The position numbers and the translations under genes are program-made. The notes under the pieces were generated by a model that ran no database searches, was not told the origin of the DNA, and worked only from the letters and a program-made list of their open reading frames with translations. Positions 1 to 13,761 of a stretch of DNA of 64,000 nucleotides are shown here, piece by piece. The first letter of the stretch is position 1. Every line of letters starts with the position of its first letter. Location: NCBI GenBank assembly GCA_040752855.1, contig JBFMHP010000046.1:1-64000 (forward strand), in the 5' to 3' direction. The DNA is from JBFMHP01 sp040752855. GTDB lineage: Bacteria; Pseudomonadota; Gammaproteobacteria; RBG-16-57-12.

Positions 1-39
1 ATTAATTTTTATCAGAAAAGACCGAAGTCTTGCCCGAAT

Positions 40-300
40 TTACTTCGCTTGCTCCACTACTTTTACGAGCTTCCAAGCCTTGGTCTTGGAAATAGGCTTG
101 CACTCACAGATCATGACCAGATCGCCTTCCTTGCACTCATTCTTTTCATCGTGAGCGTGGATCTTGCTCGACTTTCTGACGAATTTGCCGTAAACGGGAT
201 GTGGAACGCGGCGCTCGATCAGAACGGTGATGGACTTGTCCATCTTGTTGCTGACCACACGACCCGTTTCGGTGCGTACGACTTTCTGTTTCTCTGCCAT
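40..300 (-). CDS. rpsQ: 30S ribosomal protein S17
   Basis: S17 is a primary 16S rRNA-binding protein of the small subunit. The 86-residue product starts MAEKQKVVR and has the family's GRVVSNKMDKSITV and VPHPVYGKFVRKSSK stretches. A start 24 nt upstream is open in frame, but it lies inside the upstream rpmC gene and lacks family similarity, so position 300 was chosen. It follows rpmC with a 1-nt gap, as in the S10 operon. Positions 1-39 are the spacer before the next gene (expected rplN), which lies outside the window. Confidence 0.96.
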   Translation of the reverse strand: MAEKQKVVRTETGRVVSNKMDKSITVLIERRVPHPVYGKFVRKSSKIHAHDEKNECKEGDLVMICECKPISKTKAWKLVKVVEQAK

Positions 301-301
301 A

Positions 302-496
302 TCAAGATTCCTGTGCCTTGGCATTAAGTACGGTTTTGACCCGAGCGATGTTCTTGCGAACCTCGCTGATCAGGTGCGGCTTGGCAAGCTGGCCGGTTGC
401 CTTTTGCATACGCAAATTGAATTGTTCGCGCAGCAGGCCGTTCAATTCGCCTTTCAGCTCATCGACGCTCTTGGATTTGAGTTCACTTGCTTTCAT
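302..496 (-). CDS. rpmC: 50S ribosomal protein L29
   Basis: L29 is a small helical protein near the peptide exit of the large subunit, where it helps dock SRP and trigger factor. The 64-residue product (MKASELKSKSVDELKGEL) is of normal length. Its start codon shares one base with the rplP stop codon (TAATG), which suggests translational coupling within the S10 operon. Confidence 0.96.
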   Translation of the reverse strand: MKASELKSKSVDELKGELNGLLREQFNLRMQKATGQLAKPHLISEVRKNIARVKTVLNAKAQES

Positions 497-909
497 TACA
501 TCACCGTCCGCGTTACAAAGGTTGTCTGAATCGGCAGCTTGGCTGCGGCCAAACGGAATGCTTCACGCGCGATCTCCTCGGTGACGCCTTCCATTTCATA
601 CAGCATCTTGCCCGGTTGAATCTCGGCAACCCAGTATTCAACATTACCTTTACCGTTACCCATACGCACTTCGAGCGGCTTTTGGGTGATAGGCTTGTCA
701 GGGAAAATCCGGATCCAGATCTTACCACCACGTTTGACATGGCGAGTCATGGCACGACGTGCCGCTTCGATCTGGCGGGCGGTGATACGGCCGCGGCCGA
801 CTGCCTTGAGCCCGTATTCACCGAAACTGACCTTATTGCCGCTTTGCGCGAGGCCAGTGTTTCTTCCCTTCATTTGTTTACGAAACTTTGTACGTTTTGG
901 CTGGAGCAT
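496..909 (-). CDS. rplP: 50S ribosomal protein L16
   Basis: L16 helps organise the A-site region of 23S rRNA. The 137-residue product begins MLQPKRTKFRKQMKGRN and carries the conserved GRITARQIEAARRAMTRH segment and a GNGKGNVEYWVA segment. Length matches the E. coli protein (136). It lies 15 nt downstream of rpsC and overlaps rpmC by 1 nt. Confidence 0.97.
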   Translation of the reverse strand: MLQPKRTKFRKQMKGRNTGLAQSGNKVSFGEYGLKAVGRGRITARQIEAARRAMTRHVKRGGKIWIRIFPDKPITQKPLEVRMGNGKGNVEYWVAEIQPGKMLYEMEGVTEEIAREAFRLAAAKLPIQTTFVTRTVM

Positions 910-924
910 TACTGCCTCTCCTAA

Positions 925-1608
925 TTATTTGCTAGCTGCAGCCTTCTTAGGCACTGCTTCGGCTGTGACTTCTTCCTCACCTCCGAATACCTCACCCTTG
1001 AAGATCCAGACTTTTACACCAATGATGCCGTAGGTGGTCTTGGCTTCAGCAAAACCATAATCGATGTCGGCACGGAAGGTGTGCAGCGGAACGCGACCTT
1101 CGCGATACCACTCGGTACGAGCGATTTCAGCACCGTTCAAGCGCCCGGCGACCGTCACCTTGATACCCTTGGCGCCCAGGCGCAGGGTATTGGTTACCGC
1201 GCGCTTCATCGCACGACGGAACATGATGCGGCGCTCAAGCTGCTGGGCAACATTCTCTGCAACGAGTTGGGCATCCAGCTCCGGCTTGCGAATTTCTTCG
1301 ATGTTCACATTGACGGGCACGCCCATCATCTTGCCGAGTTCATTGCGCAGCACTTCAATGTCTTCACCCTTCTTGCCGATTACAACACCCGGACGCGCCG
1401 TGTGGATGGTGATCTTGACATTGCGCGCGGGGCGCTCGATCTGGATGCGGCTAACGGAGGCTTGCGACAGGCGCTTTCTCAGGAACTCACGCACCTTTAT
1501 GTCGGTATAAAGGTTGTTGGAAAATTCCTTGTTACTTGCGTACCACTTGGCAGTCCAATCCTTGGTGATACCAAGACGGATGCCTGTTGGATGTACTTTT
1601 TGACCCAT
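925..1608 (-). CDS. rpsC: 30S ribosomal protein S3
   Basis: S3 lies at the mRNA entry channel of the small subunit and contributes to helicase activity. The 227-residue product starts MGQKVHPTGIRLGI. It has a type II KH domain with a GKKG loop in the segment VVIGKKGEDIEVLRNELGK, then the C-terminal RTEWYREGRVPLHTFRADID region. The short Ala/Lys-rich tail is normal for the family. It sits between rplV and rplP. Confidence 0.97.
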   Translation of the reverse strand: MGQKVHPTGIRLGITKDWTAKWYASNKEFSNNLYTDIKVREFLRKRLSQASVSRIQIERPARNVKITIHTARPGVVIGKKGEDIEVLRNELGKMMGVPVNVNIEEIRKPELDAQLVAENVAQQLERRIMFRRAMKRAVTNTLRLGAKGIKVTVAGRLNGAEIARTEWYREGRVPLHTFRADIDYGFAEAKTTYGIIGVKVWIFKGEVFGGEEEVTAEAVPKKAAASK

Positions 1609-1621
1609 ACCAGCCTCTCAG

Positions 1622-1954
1622 TTACTTCTCTGTGACAGCCACGGTAATGTGGCTGTTCCGCTTCGTGATTCTGTTGCCACGCCCTTTAGCGCGCGCATGC
1701 ATACGCTTATAAGAGGCTGCCTCGTCAACGTAGATCTTGCTGATCTTCAGCGCGTCGATATCAGCGCCGTTGTTGTGCTCAGCGTTGGCAATAGCGGATT
1801 CGACCACCTTCTTGACGAATACCGCCGCCTTCTTGTTGCTGAACGTCAGGATCTGCAATGCCTTGTCGACGCTGAGGCCACGCACCTGATCCGCAACCAG
1901 ACGCGCCTTCTGCGCAGAGATGCGGGCGAATTTATGTTTAGCGATTACTTCCAT
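1622..1954 (-). CDS. rplV: 50S ribosomal protein L22
   Basis: L22 lines the polypeptide exit tunnel. The 110-residue product starts MEVIAKHKFARISAQKARLV, the usual N-terminus. A longer in-frame reading up to 2038 would run into rpsS and has no family similarity. The extended loop segment KRMHARAKGRGNRITKRNSH, which reaches the tunnel constriction and can carry macrolide resistance changes, shows no obvious deletion. Confidence 0.96.
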   Translation of the reverse strand: MEVIAKHKFARISAQKARLVADQVRGLSVDKALQILTFSNKKAAVFVKKVVESAIANAEHNNGADIDALKISKIYVDEAASYKRMHARAKGRGNRITKRNSHITVAVTEK

Positions 1955-1964
1955 CGCACACTCC

Positions 1965-2237
1965 TCACTTAGTCTTCTTATCCGCAGCATGACCGCGGTA
2001 AGTACGAGTGGCAGCAAACTCACCCAGCTTGTGGCCAATCATGTTTTCAGTCACAAACACCGGCACGTGCTGACGACCATTGTGTACCGCGATGGTCAGG
2101 CCAATCATGTTGGGCAGAACCATGGAACGACGCGACCAGGTTTTGATCGGCTTCTTCGATCCACCTGCTGACGCTTCCTTCACCTTTTTTTCAAGATGGA
2201 GGTCAACAAATGGTCCCTTTTTGATAGAACGTGGCAT
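1965..2237 (-). CDS. rpsS: 30S ribosomal protein S19
   Basis: S19 lies in the head of the small subunit near the A-site finger. The 90-residue product MPRSIKKGPFVDLHLEKKV, ending in GHAADKKTK, is canonical. It is separated from rplV by 10 nt and from rplB by 28 nt. Confidence 0.97.
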   Translation of the reverse strand: MPRSIKKGPFVDLHLEKKVKEASAGGSKKPIKTWSRRSMVLPNMIGLTIAVHNGRQHVPVFVTENMIGHKLGEFAATRTYRGHAADKKTK

Positions 2238-2265
2238 TACTCGCCCTCTTCAATTTAACCGTGAA

Positions 2266-3087
2266 TTACTTGCGACGACGTACCAGCATGCCATCGGTAC
2301 GCTTGTTTTTGCGCGTCTTATAGCCCTTGGTCGGAACACCCCATGGCGTAACCGGATGACGACCACCCTTGGTACGACCTTCACCACCACCGTGAGGATG
2401 GTCGACCGGGTTCATCGCGGTACCGCGCACCGTCGGACGCACACCACGCCAGCGGGTGGCACCGGCCTTGCCCAGCGAGCGCAGGTTGTGCTCGGAGTTG
2501 CCGACTTCGCCGATCGTTGCCTTGCAGTCGATATGCACGCGACGCATTTCACCTGAGCGCAGGCGCAGGGTGGCATACTCACCTTCTTTGGCGATCAACT
2601 GGACCGAAGCGCCGGCGCTGCGCGCGATTTGCGCACCTTTGCCAGGGCGCAGCTCGATACAGTGCACATCGGTACCGACCGGGATGTCGCGCAGACGCAG
2701 CGCGTTACCGACCTTGATTGATGACTCGGGGCCGGAGACGATCGGCGTACCGGCTTTGAGACCTTTCGGCGCGATGATATAGCGACGCTCACCATCCGCA
2801 TAAAGAACCAGAGCAATGTTGGCACTGCGGTTCGGATCGTATTCAATGCGTTCAACAGTTGCAGGAATGCCATCCTTATTGCGCTTGAAATCGATAAGAC
2901 GATAGTGACGCTTGTGGCCACCACCCTGATGACGGGTAGTAATATGGCCGTTGTTGTTTCTGCCGCCCTTCTTGTTCTTCTTTTCAACCAGCGGGGCATA
3001 CGGCTCTCCTTTATGGAGACCCGAATCTACCACCTTGACGACGAAGCGACGGCCAGGCGATGTAGGTTTGAGTTTTACGATCGGCAT
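2266..3087 (-). CDS. rplB: 50S ribosomal protein L2
   Basis: L2 is a core protein of the large subunit needed for subunit association and peptidyl transfer. The 273-residue product starts MPIVKLKPTSPGRRFV and contains the conserved NPVDHPHGGGEGRTKGG segment with the histidine implicated in activity. Length equals the E. coli protein. It sits in the order rplC-rplD-rplW-rplB-rpsS. Confidence 0.97.
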   Translation of the reverse strand: MPIVKLKPTSPGRRFVVKVVDSGLHKGEPYAPLVEKKNKKGGRNNNGHITTRHQGGGHKRHYRLIDFKRNKDGIPATVERIEYDPNRSANIALVLYADGERRYIIAPKGLKAGTPIVSGPESSIKVGNALRLRDIPVGTDVHCIELRPGKGAQIARSAGASVQLIAKEGEYATLRLRSGEMRRVHIDCKATIGEVGNSEHNLRSLGKAGATRWRGVRPTVRGTAMNPVDHPHGGGEGRTKGGRHPVTPWGVPTKGYKTRKNKRTDGMLVRRRK

Positions 3088-3107
3088 GACTTCAATTCCT
3101 CTAGGTA

Positions 3108-3407
3108 TTACTCGGCAGGGCCGGCAATGTCGATTTTCTGGCCTTCTTTGAGCTGCACGTAGGCCTTCTTGTAGCCCTTGCGCTGGCCTTGAACCGCACC
3201 GAAACGTTTACGCTTGCCCATCACATTCGCTGTCTGCACTGAATCAACTTTGACATCGAATACCAGCTCAACAGCCTTCTTGATCTCCAACTTGTTGGCA
3301 TCAGCCGCCACCTTGAAGACATACTGGCCTGCCACCTCGGAAGCCGCAGCCGCTTTTTCAGTGATATGGGGAGCCTGCAGCACCTTCATTAAACGCTCTT
3401 GATTCAT
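3108..3407 (-). CDS. rplW: 50S ribosomal protein L23
   Basis: L23 surrounds the exit tunnel mouth and is the docking site for trigger factor and SRP. The 99-residue product starts MNQERLMKVLQAPHITEKA and has the ANVMGKRKRFGAVQGQRKGY loop. Its start overlaps the rplD stop by 4 nt (ATGA), so the two are probably translationally coupled. Confidence 0.96.
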   Translation of the reverse strand: MNQERLMKVLQAPHITEKAAAASEVAGQYVFKVAADANKLEIKKAVELVFDVKVDSVQTANVMGKRKRFGAVQGQRKGYKKAYVQLKEGQKIDIAGPAE

Positions 3408-4024
3408 GCCAGCATCTCCTCAATCTGTTTGACCGCATCGGCAGTGATCAACACCTTCTCATGAGCAACCAAGCTCACGGGATCGATCTGCGACGGATTA
3501 CGCACCGCAACCTTGTGCAGATTGCGCGAAGCCAGATACAGGTTGTCATCGATCGCAACCGGGATAATCAGCACGTTTTCCAGACCCAAGGTCTTCAACT
3601 TGCCAACCAGATCCTTGGTCTTGGGAGCGGCGACTGCGAAGTCATCGACTACTACCAAACGATCCTGACGAACCAGCTCTGACATGATCGAGCGCAGAGC
3701 GACTCGATACATCTTCTTGTTGACCTTCTGAGAATGATCTTGGTTGGTCGCCGCAAAGGTCTTACCACCACCGCGCCAGAGCGGGCTGCGGATCGTGCCG
3801 GCGCGTGCGCGACCGGAACCCTTTTGCTTCCAAGGCTTGGCGCCCCCACCTCTGACGGCTGCGCGATTCTTGTGACCACGCGTACCCTGACGGGCAGCGG
3901 CCATGTGCGCGACAACTACCTGATGGACCAATGCCTCATTGAATTCGCCACCGAAAGACTCATCGGAGACGTTGACGGTTTTGTCCAGCGCCTGGCCGGA
4001 TGAAGAAATCATTTTGAGTTTCAT
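3404..4024 (-). CDS. rplD: 50S ribosomal protein L4
   Basis: L4 contacts the exit tunnel and in E. coli also represses the S10 operon through the mRNA leader. The 206-residue product carries the conserved loop GTRGHKNRAAVRGGGAKPW and then KGSGRARAG. The unusual hairpin upstream of rplC (4738-4788) could be relevant to L4-type feedback, but nothing in the sequence proves it. Confidence 0.96.
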   Translation of the reverse strand: MKLKMISSSGQALDKTVNVSDESFGGEFNEALVHQVVVAHMAAARQGTRGHKNRAAVRGGGAKPWKQKGSGRARAGTIRSPLWRGGGKTFAATNQDHSQKVNKKMYRVALRSIMSELVRQDRLVVVDDFAVAAPKTKDLVGKLKTLGLENVLIIPVAIDDNLYLASRNLHKVAVRNPSQIDPVSLVAHEKVLITADAVKQIEEMLA

Positions 4025-4037
4025 CGCCTACTCCCCC

Positions 4038-4676
4038 TTACGCCTTGACCGCGGGACGAATGATGAGATCACCGCCTTTGGCACCCGGGACAGCACCCGA
4101 GACCAAGAGCAGGTTGCGCTCGGCGTCAACCTTAACCACTTTAAGGTTCTGCACCGTGCACTGGACATCACCCATGTGGCCGGACATCTTCTTGCCCTTC
4201 ATGACACGACCCGGGGTCTGACGCTGACCGATAGAACCAGGCGTACGATGCGAGAGTGAGTTACCGTGCGTAGCATCCTTCATGGAGAAGTTGTGACGCT
4301 TGACGGTACCGGCAAAACCCTTACCGATCGTCACACCCGTGACGTCGACCATTTGGCCGGAGGTAAAGATATCTGCCTTGATTTCTGCGCCGACAGCGAT
4401 ATCTGCGCCTTCGCCATCATTGAGCCGGAACTCAACCAGGCTGCGACCGGCTGCAACACCTGCCTTGGCAAAGTGTCCAGCCATCGCCTTTGTGACACGT
4501 GATGCACGGCGCTCACCCACTGCAACCTGGAGGGCGCGGTAACCGTCGGTTTCGACGGTCTTGACTTGCGACACGCGATTCGGGGTGACCTCGATGACAG
4601 TCACTGGAACGGAAGCACCATCCTCAGTGAAGACACGGGTCATGCCGCATTTGCGGCCAACAACACCAATAGTCAT
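4038..4676 (-). CDS. rplC: 50S ribosomal protein L3
   Basis: L3 is an early assembly protein near the peptidyl-transferase centre. The 212-residue product starts MTIGVVGRKCGMTRVFTEDG, and an AGGA motif lies 8-9 nt before the ATG. A 30-codon upstream extension is open but reads through the rpsJ-rplC spacer and has no similarity. The conserved segment SLSHRTPGSIGQRQTPGRV is present, including the Gln methylated by PrmB in other bacteria. Confidence 0.96.
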   Translation of the reverse strand: MTIGVVGRKCGMTRVFTEDGASVPVTVIEVTPNRVSQVKTVETDGYRALQVAVGERRASRVTKAMAGHFAKAGVAAGRSLVEFRLNDGEGADIAVGAEIKADIFTSGQMVDVTGVTIGKGFAGTVKRHNFSMKDATHGNSLSHRTPGSIGQRQTPGRVMKGKKMSGHMGDVQCTVQNLKVVKVDAERNLLLVSGAVPGAKGGDLIIRPAVKA

Positions 4677-4737
4677 TGTCGTTATCCTCAAGCGCCGATT
4701 ACGATTGATCAGCGAAATTAATTCAATATTAAACAAA

Positions 4738-4788
4738 CATCTATAAACAAAGTGCCGCCCTACCATCTATTCGCTGACAGGGCGACAC
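4738..4788 (-). promoter_or_regulatory. Hairpin with U-rich 3' flank between rpsJ and rplC
   Basis: In the 130-nt rpsJ-rplC spacer the transcript can form a 10-bp stem (4752-4761 with 4779-4788, one G-U pair) around a 17-nt loop. The T-rich stretch TTTGTTTATAGATGT follows on the transcript side. This resembles a weak attenuator or a stable intercistronic hairpin. In E. coli the regulatory leader lies upstream of rpsJ, so the position differs. Function is inferred. Confidence 0.5.
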
Positions 4789-4806
4789 CTGTAAGAGGGG
4801 CGAATT

Positions 4807-5118
4807 CTAGCTCAATTTGATCTGAACGTCTACCCCTGCCGCCAAATCCAGCTTCATCAGCGCATCGACGGTCTTGTCGGTTGGATCAACGATGTCCAAC
4901 AGGCGCTTATGCGTGCGGATCTGATACTGATCGCGCGCATCCTTGTTGGCATGCGGAGAGATCAGGATCGTGTAGCGCTCGGTCTTCGACGGCAGAGGAA
5001 TCGGGCCCTTGATGTGGGCGCCGGTACGCTTGGCCGTGTCGACGATCTCACGCGCGGATTGATCGATCAAACGGTGATCAAATGATTTCAGGCGAATACG
5101 AATTCTTTGGCTAGCCAT
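4807..5118 (-). CDS. rpsJ: 30S ribosomal protein S10
   Basis: S10 is a 30S head protein and, as NusE, a partner of NusB and NusG in antitermination. The 103-residue product starts MASQRIRIRLKSFDHRLID and contains the GPIPLPSKTERYTILISPH loop. It lies only 5 nt after tufA, so the str and S10 operons appear to be joined here. Confidence 0.97.
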   Translation of the reverse strand: MASQRIRIRLKSFDHRLIDQSAREIVDTAKRTGAHIKGPIPLPSKTERYTILISPHANKDARDQYQIRTHKRLLDIVDPTDKTVDALMKLDLAAGVDVQIKLS

Positions 5119-5123
5119 TTATA

Positions 5124-6314
<1,191 letters not shown>

Positions 6315-6341
6315 GACTGTTACCTCTCTAAACTTTGTAAA

Positions 6342-8441
6342 TTAAGATGCTTTCTTGATGACTTGCTCAGCGATGCTCGCCGGAGCTTCAGCATATTTGG
6401 CAAACTCCATCGAGTAGCTCGCGCGACCCTGGGTAGCGGAGCGCAAATCCGTGGCGTAACCAAACATCTCGCCCAGCGGAACTTCCGCGCGCACGATCTT
6501 GCCTGACGGAGAGTCATCCATGCCTTGTACGATACCGCGACGACGGTTCAAGTCGCCCATGACGTCACCCATGTAGTCTTCGGGGGTGACGACCTCGACC
6601 TTCATGATCGGCTCGAGCAACACAGGGCGCGCCTTCAGGGCGCCGGCCTTGAAGCCCATCGAACCGGCGATCTTAAACGCCATTTCGTTGGAGTCGACAT
6701 CGTGGTAGGAACCATCGAACAGCGTAACCTTGACATCGACGACCGGGTAACCGGCGATAACGCCGTTCTGGATCTGCTCCTGAATCCCCTTGTCGATGGC
6801 CGGCACGTATTCGCGCGGCACAACACCACCAACGATGGCGTTGACGAACTCATAACCCTTACCGGCTTCCAGTGGCTCGAGCTTGAGCCACACATGACCG
6901 TACTGACCGCGACCACCGGACTGACGCACGAACTTGCCTTCGGTCTCGACCGTCGAGCGAATGGTTTCGCGGTAGGCGACGCGCGGCGCACCGACGTTGG
7001 CCTCGACCTTGAACTCGCGCTTCAGGCGGTCGACGATGATTTCCAGGTGCAACTCGCCCATCCCGGAGATGATGGTTTGACCAGATTCCTCGTCGGTCTT
7101 GACGCGGAATGAGGGGTCTTCTTGCGCCAGCTTGCTCAGCGCGATACCCATCTTCTCTTGGTCGGCCTTGGTCTTGGGCTCGATGGCCACGGAGATAACC
7201 GGCTCGGGGAACTCCATTCTTTCCAGGGTGATGATATTGTCGAGATCACACAGCGTGTCACCTGTGGTCACATCCTTCAAACCAACCGCCGCGGCGATGT
7301 CGCCGGCGCAAACTTCTTTGATCTCTTCGCGCGAGTTGGCGTGCATCTGGACGATACGACCGATACGCTCCTTCTTGCACTTGACCGGGTTGTACACGCT
7401 GTCGCCGGCATTGACCACGCCGGAGTAACAACGGAAAAAGGTCAGGGTGCCGACGAACGGGTCGGTCGCGATCTTGAATGCCAGTGCGGAGAACGGCTCG
7501 TCATCGGTGGCGTGACGCTCGGCCTCGGTACCAGCCTTATCATCAAGGGTACCCTTGATGGCCGGAACATCGGTCGGCGCAGGCATATAGTGGATGACAG
7601 AATCCAGCATCGCCTGAACGCCTTTATTCTTGAAGGCGGAACCACACATGGCAACGATGATTTCGCCCTTCAGCGAACGTGCGCGCAAACCGGCACGGAT
7701 CTCTTCCTCGGTCAACGAACCCGATTCGAGGTACTTCTCCATCAACTCTTCGCTAGATTCGGCTGCGGCGGCAACCATGTTTTCACGCCACTGCTCGCAA
7801 TCTGCCTTCATATCGGCCGGAACGTCTTTCGCCTCGTAGGACATGCCTTGATCGGCCTCGTTCCAATAGATTGCCTTCATGCGGATCAGGTCGACGACGC
7901 CCTTGAAGTTTTCTTCCTGGCCGATCGGTAACTGAATAGGCACCGGATTGGCGCCGAGACGGCTCTTGATCTGCCCGACAACGCGGAGGAAGTTGGCGCC
8001 GGCACGGTCCATCTTGTTGACAAAGGCAAGACGGGGTACACCGTACTTGTTCGCTTGGCGCCAGACGGTTTCAGACTGCGGCTCTACACCACCCACCGCA
8101 CAGAAGACAGCCACCGCGCCGTCGAGCACGCGCAGCGAACGCTCTACTTCGATGGTGAAGTCAACGTGTCCCGGGGTATCGATGATGTTGATACGATGCT
8201 GAGGGAATTGACGATCCATGCCCGACCAGAAACAGGTGGTCGCGGCTGACGTGATCGTAATACCACGCTCTTGCTCCTGAACCATCCAGTCCATTGTCGC
8301 GGCACCGTCATGCACCTCACCGATCTTGTGAGAGACACCCGTGTAAAACAAAATGCGCTCGGTCGTGGTGGTTTTACCAGCATCGATGTGCGCCATGATA
8401 CCGATATTTCGGTATTGAGTGATTGGTGTTTTGCGTGCCAC
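6342..8441 (-). CDS. fusA: Elongation factor G
   Basis: EF-G is the translocase GTPase. The 699-residue product has the P-loop AHIDAGKT, switch II DTPGHVDFTIE and NKMDR for guanine recognition, followed by the domain IV segment SGGRGQYGHVWLKLEP. Length is typical (about 700). It lies 35 nt downstream of rpsG and 27 nt upstream of tufA, the normal str order. Confidence 0.98.
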   Translation of the reverse strand: MARKTPITQYRNIGIMAHIDAGKTTTTERILFYTGVSHKIGEVHDGAATMDWMVQEQERGITITSAATTCFWSGMDRQFPQHRINIIDTPGHVDFTIEVERSLRVLDGAVAVFCAVGGVEPQSETVWRQANKYGVPRLAFVNKMDRAGANFLRVVGQIKSRLGANPVPIQLPIGQEENFKGVVDLIRMKAIYWNEADQGMSYEAKDVPADMKADCEQWRENMVAAAAESSEELMEKYLESGSLTEEEIRAGLRARSLKGEIIVAMCGSAFKNKGVQAMLDSVIHYMPAPTDVPAIKGTLDDKAGTEAERHATDDEPFSALAFKIATDPFVGTLTFFRCYSGVVNAGDSVYNPVKCKKERIGRIVQMHANSREEIKEVCAGDIAAAVGLKDVTTGDTLCDLDNIITLERMEFPEPVISVAIEPKTKADQEKMGIALSKLAQEDPSFRVKTDEESGQTIISGMGELHLEIIVDRLKREFKVEANVGAPRVAYRETIRSTVETEGKFVRQSGGRGQYGHVWLKLEPLEAGKGYEFVNAIVGGVVPREYVPAIDKGIQEQIQNGVIAGYPVVDVKVTLFDGSYHDVDSNEMAFKIAGSMGFKAGALKARPVLLEPIMKVEVVTPEDYMGDVMGDLNRRRGIVQGMDDSPSGKIVRAEVPLGEMFGYATDLRSATQGRASYSMEFAKYAEAPASIAEQVIKKAS

Positions 8442-8476
8442 GTACTTAACTCCGCTTAAATTCGATCAAACCGTCA

Positions 8477-8947
8477 TTACCAACGGTAGTGAGCAAAGGC
8501 CTTGTTCGCCTCAGCCATGCGATGGGTATCTTCGCGCTTCTTCACTGCAGAGCCACGGCTTTCCAGTGCGTCTAGTATTTCACCTGCCAGGCGCAGCTCC
8601 ATACCCTTCTCGCTGCGCTTGCGCGCGGCGTCGACGATCCAGCGCATAGCCAGAGCGGTACGGCGATCGGGACGCACTTCGACCGGCACCTGATAGGTGG
8701 CGCCGCCGACGCGACGGGACTTAACCTCGACCATCGGACGCACGTTCTCCAGCGCCTTGTCCAGCGCCTCGATGCAGGCCTTACCAGACTTCTCCTGCAC
8801 GCGATCGAGGGCGCCATAGACGATCCTCTCGGCCACGGACTTCTTGCCGTCGACCATCAGAACATTGACAAATCTCGCCAGCACCTCGCTCCCAAACTTG
8901 GGATCCGGCAGTGGTACCCGTTTCGCAGCTTCTCTTCTTCTCGCCAT
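8477..8947 (-). CDS. rpsG: 30S ribosomal protein S7
   Basis: S7 organises the 30S head and contacts the E-site tRNA; in E. coli it also represses the str operon. The 156-residue product starts MARRREAAKRVPLPDPKFGS and carries the GGATYQVPVEVRPDRRTALA hairpin segment. It lies 28 nt after rpsL. No extended rpsL-rpsG spacer like the E. coli S7 target is present. Confidence 0.97.
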   Translation of the reverse strand: MARRREAAKRVPLPDPKFGSEVLARFVNVLMVDGKKSVAERIVYGALDRVQEKSGKACIEALDKALENVRPMVEVKSRRVGGATYQVPVEVRPDRRTALAMRWIVDAARKRSEKGMELRLAGEILDALESRGSAVKKREDTHRMAEANKAFAHYRW

Positions 8948-8975
8948 GACCGATTCCTGAAATAACTCTCTTCAA

Positions 8976-9350
8976 TTAGGATTTGGGACGCTTGGCGCCG
9001 TACTTGGAACGGCCTTGACGGCGATCGTTCACACCAGCGCAATCCAGGGTTCCGCGCACCGTGTGGTAGCGCACACCCGGCAAGTCCTTCACACGTCCGC
9101 CGCGGATCAGCACAACGGAGTGCTCTTGCAGATTATGACCTTCGCCACCGATGTAGCTGGTGACTTCCATGCTGTTGGTCAGTCGCACACGGGCGACCTT
9201 ACGCAACGCGGAATTCGGCTTTTTCGGTGTCGTTGTGTAAACGCGCGTACATACGCCGCGTTTTTGCGGGCTACCACCCAACGCAGGCACCGTACTTTTT
9301 TCGGCCTTGGTCCGACGCGGCTTGCGCACCAACTGATTGATTGTTGCCAT
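8976..9350 (-). CDS. rpsL: 30S ribosomal protein S12
   Basis: S12 controls decoding fidelity. The 124-residue product starts MATINQLVRKPR and carries the streptomycin-relevant segments TPKKPNSALRK and GGRVKDLPGVRYH, with the usual sensitive-type lysines. It is the first gene of the str group and is preceded by its own promoter (9417-9445) and a leader hairpin. Confidence 0.98.
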   Translation of the reverse strand: MATINQLVRKPRRTKAEKSTVPALGGSPQKRGVCTRVYTTTPKKPNSALRKVARVRLTNSMEVTSYIGGEGHNLQEHSVVLIRGGRVKDLPGVRYHTVRGTLDCAGVNDRRQGRSKYGAKRPKS

Positions 9351-9378
9351 AAATTTACTCCAGCCCTACAAATAAAAT

Positions 9379-9405
9379 GACAGGCGGGCACACACCCGGC
9401 CTGTC
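9379..9405 (-). promoter_or_regulatory. Leader hairpin upstream of rpsL
   Basis: A perfect 7-bp stem GACAGGC/GCCTGTC, with an inner GGG/CCC pairing, begins a few nucleotides after the expected transcription start. It is followed by ATTTTATTTG and then a GGAG ribosome-binding site before rpsL. It may stabilise the 5' end or act as an early attenuator; which one cannot be told from sequence. Confidence 0.5.
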
Positions 9406-9416
9406 CGAGTCGCGGA

Positions 9417-9445
9417 ATTCTAGATGTTCGTCATCCAAGTGTCAA
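9417..9445 (-). promoter_or_regulatory. Sigma70-type promoter for rpsL (str operon)
   Basis: Reading the minus strand, a perfect -35 TTGACA (9440-9445) and a -10 TAGAAT (9417-9422) are spaced by exactly 17 nt. The sequence after the -10 (TCCGCGACTCGG) is GC-rich, a discriminator type usual at stringently controlled promoters. It lies 4 nt downstream of the rpoC 3' hairpin, so the str group can be transcribed independently of rpoBC. Confidence 0.85.
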
Positions 9446-9449
9446 GCGT

Positions 9450-9476
9450 GCCGCCGAGCTAAATGTGCTCGGCGGC
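9450..9476 (-). terminator. Perfect hairpin after rpoC (possible terminator)
   Basis: A 10-bp uninterrupted GC-rich stem (GCCGCCGAGC with GCTCGGCGGC) and a 7-nt loop begin 7 nt after the rpoC stop. There is no U-tract, so intrinsic termination would be weak. It may instead protect the rpoBC mRNA 3' end or allow partial read-through into rpsL. Confidence 0.55.
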
Positions 9477-9483
9477 TGGCTGA

Positions 9484-13683
<4,200 letters not shown>

Positions 13684-13723
13684 GGTCGTATCTCCTGCTG
13701 CGCGATACTGAAATCTGTTGTGT

Positions 13724-13746
13724 GCCGGCGGGCGCGGCCCGCCGGC
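13724..13746 (-). promoter_or_regulatory. Intercistronic hairpin between rpoB and rpoC
   Basis: A 9-bp GC-only stem (GCCGGCGGG with CCCGCCGGC) and a 5-nt loop fill much of the 78-nt rpoB-rpoC spacer. No U-tract follows, so termination is unlikely. A role in mRNA stability or processing is an inference. Confidence 0.5.
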
Positions 13747-13761
13747 TTCCCCGTCTTAGCC

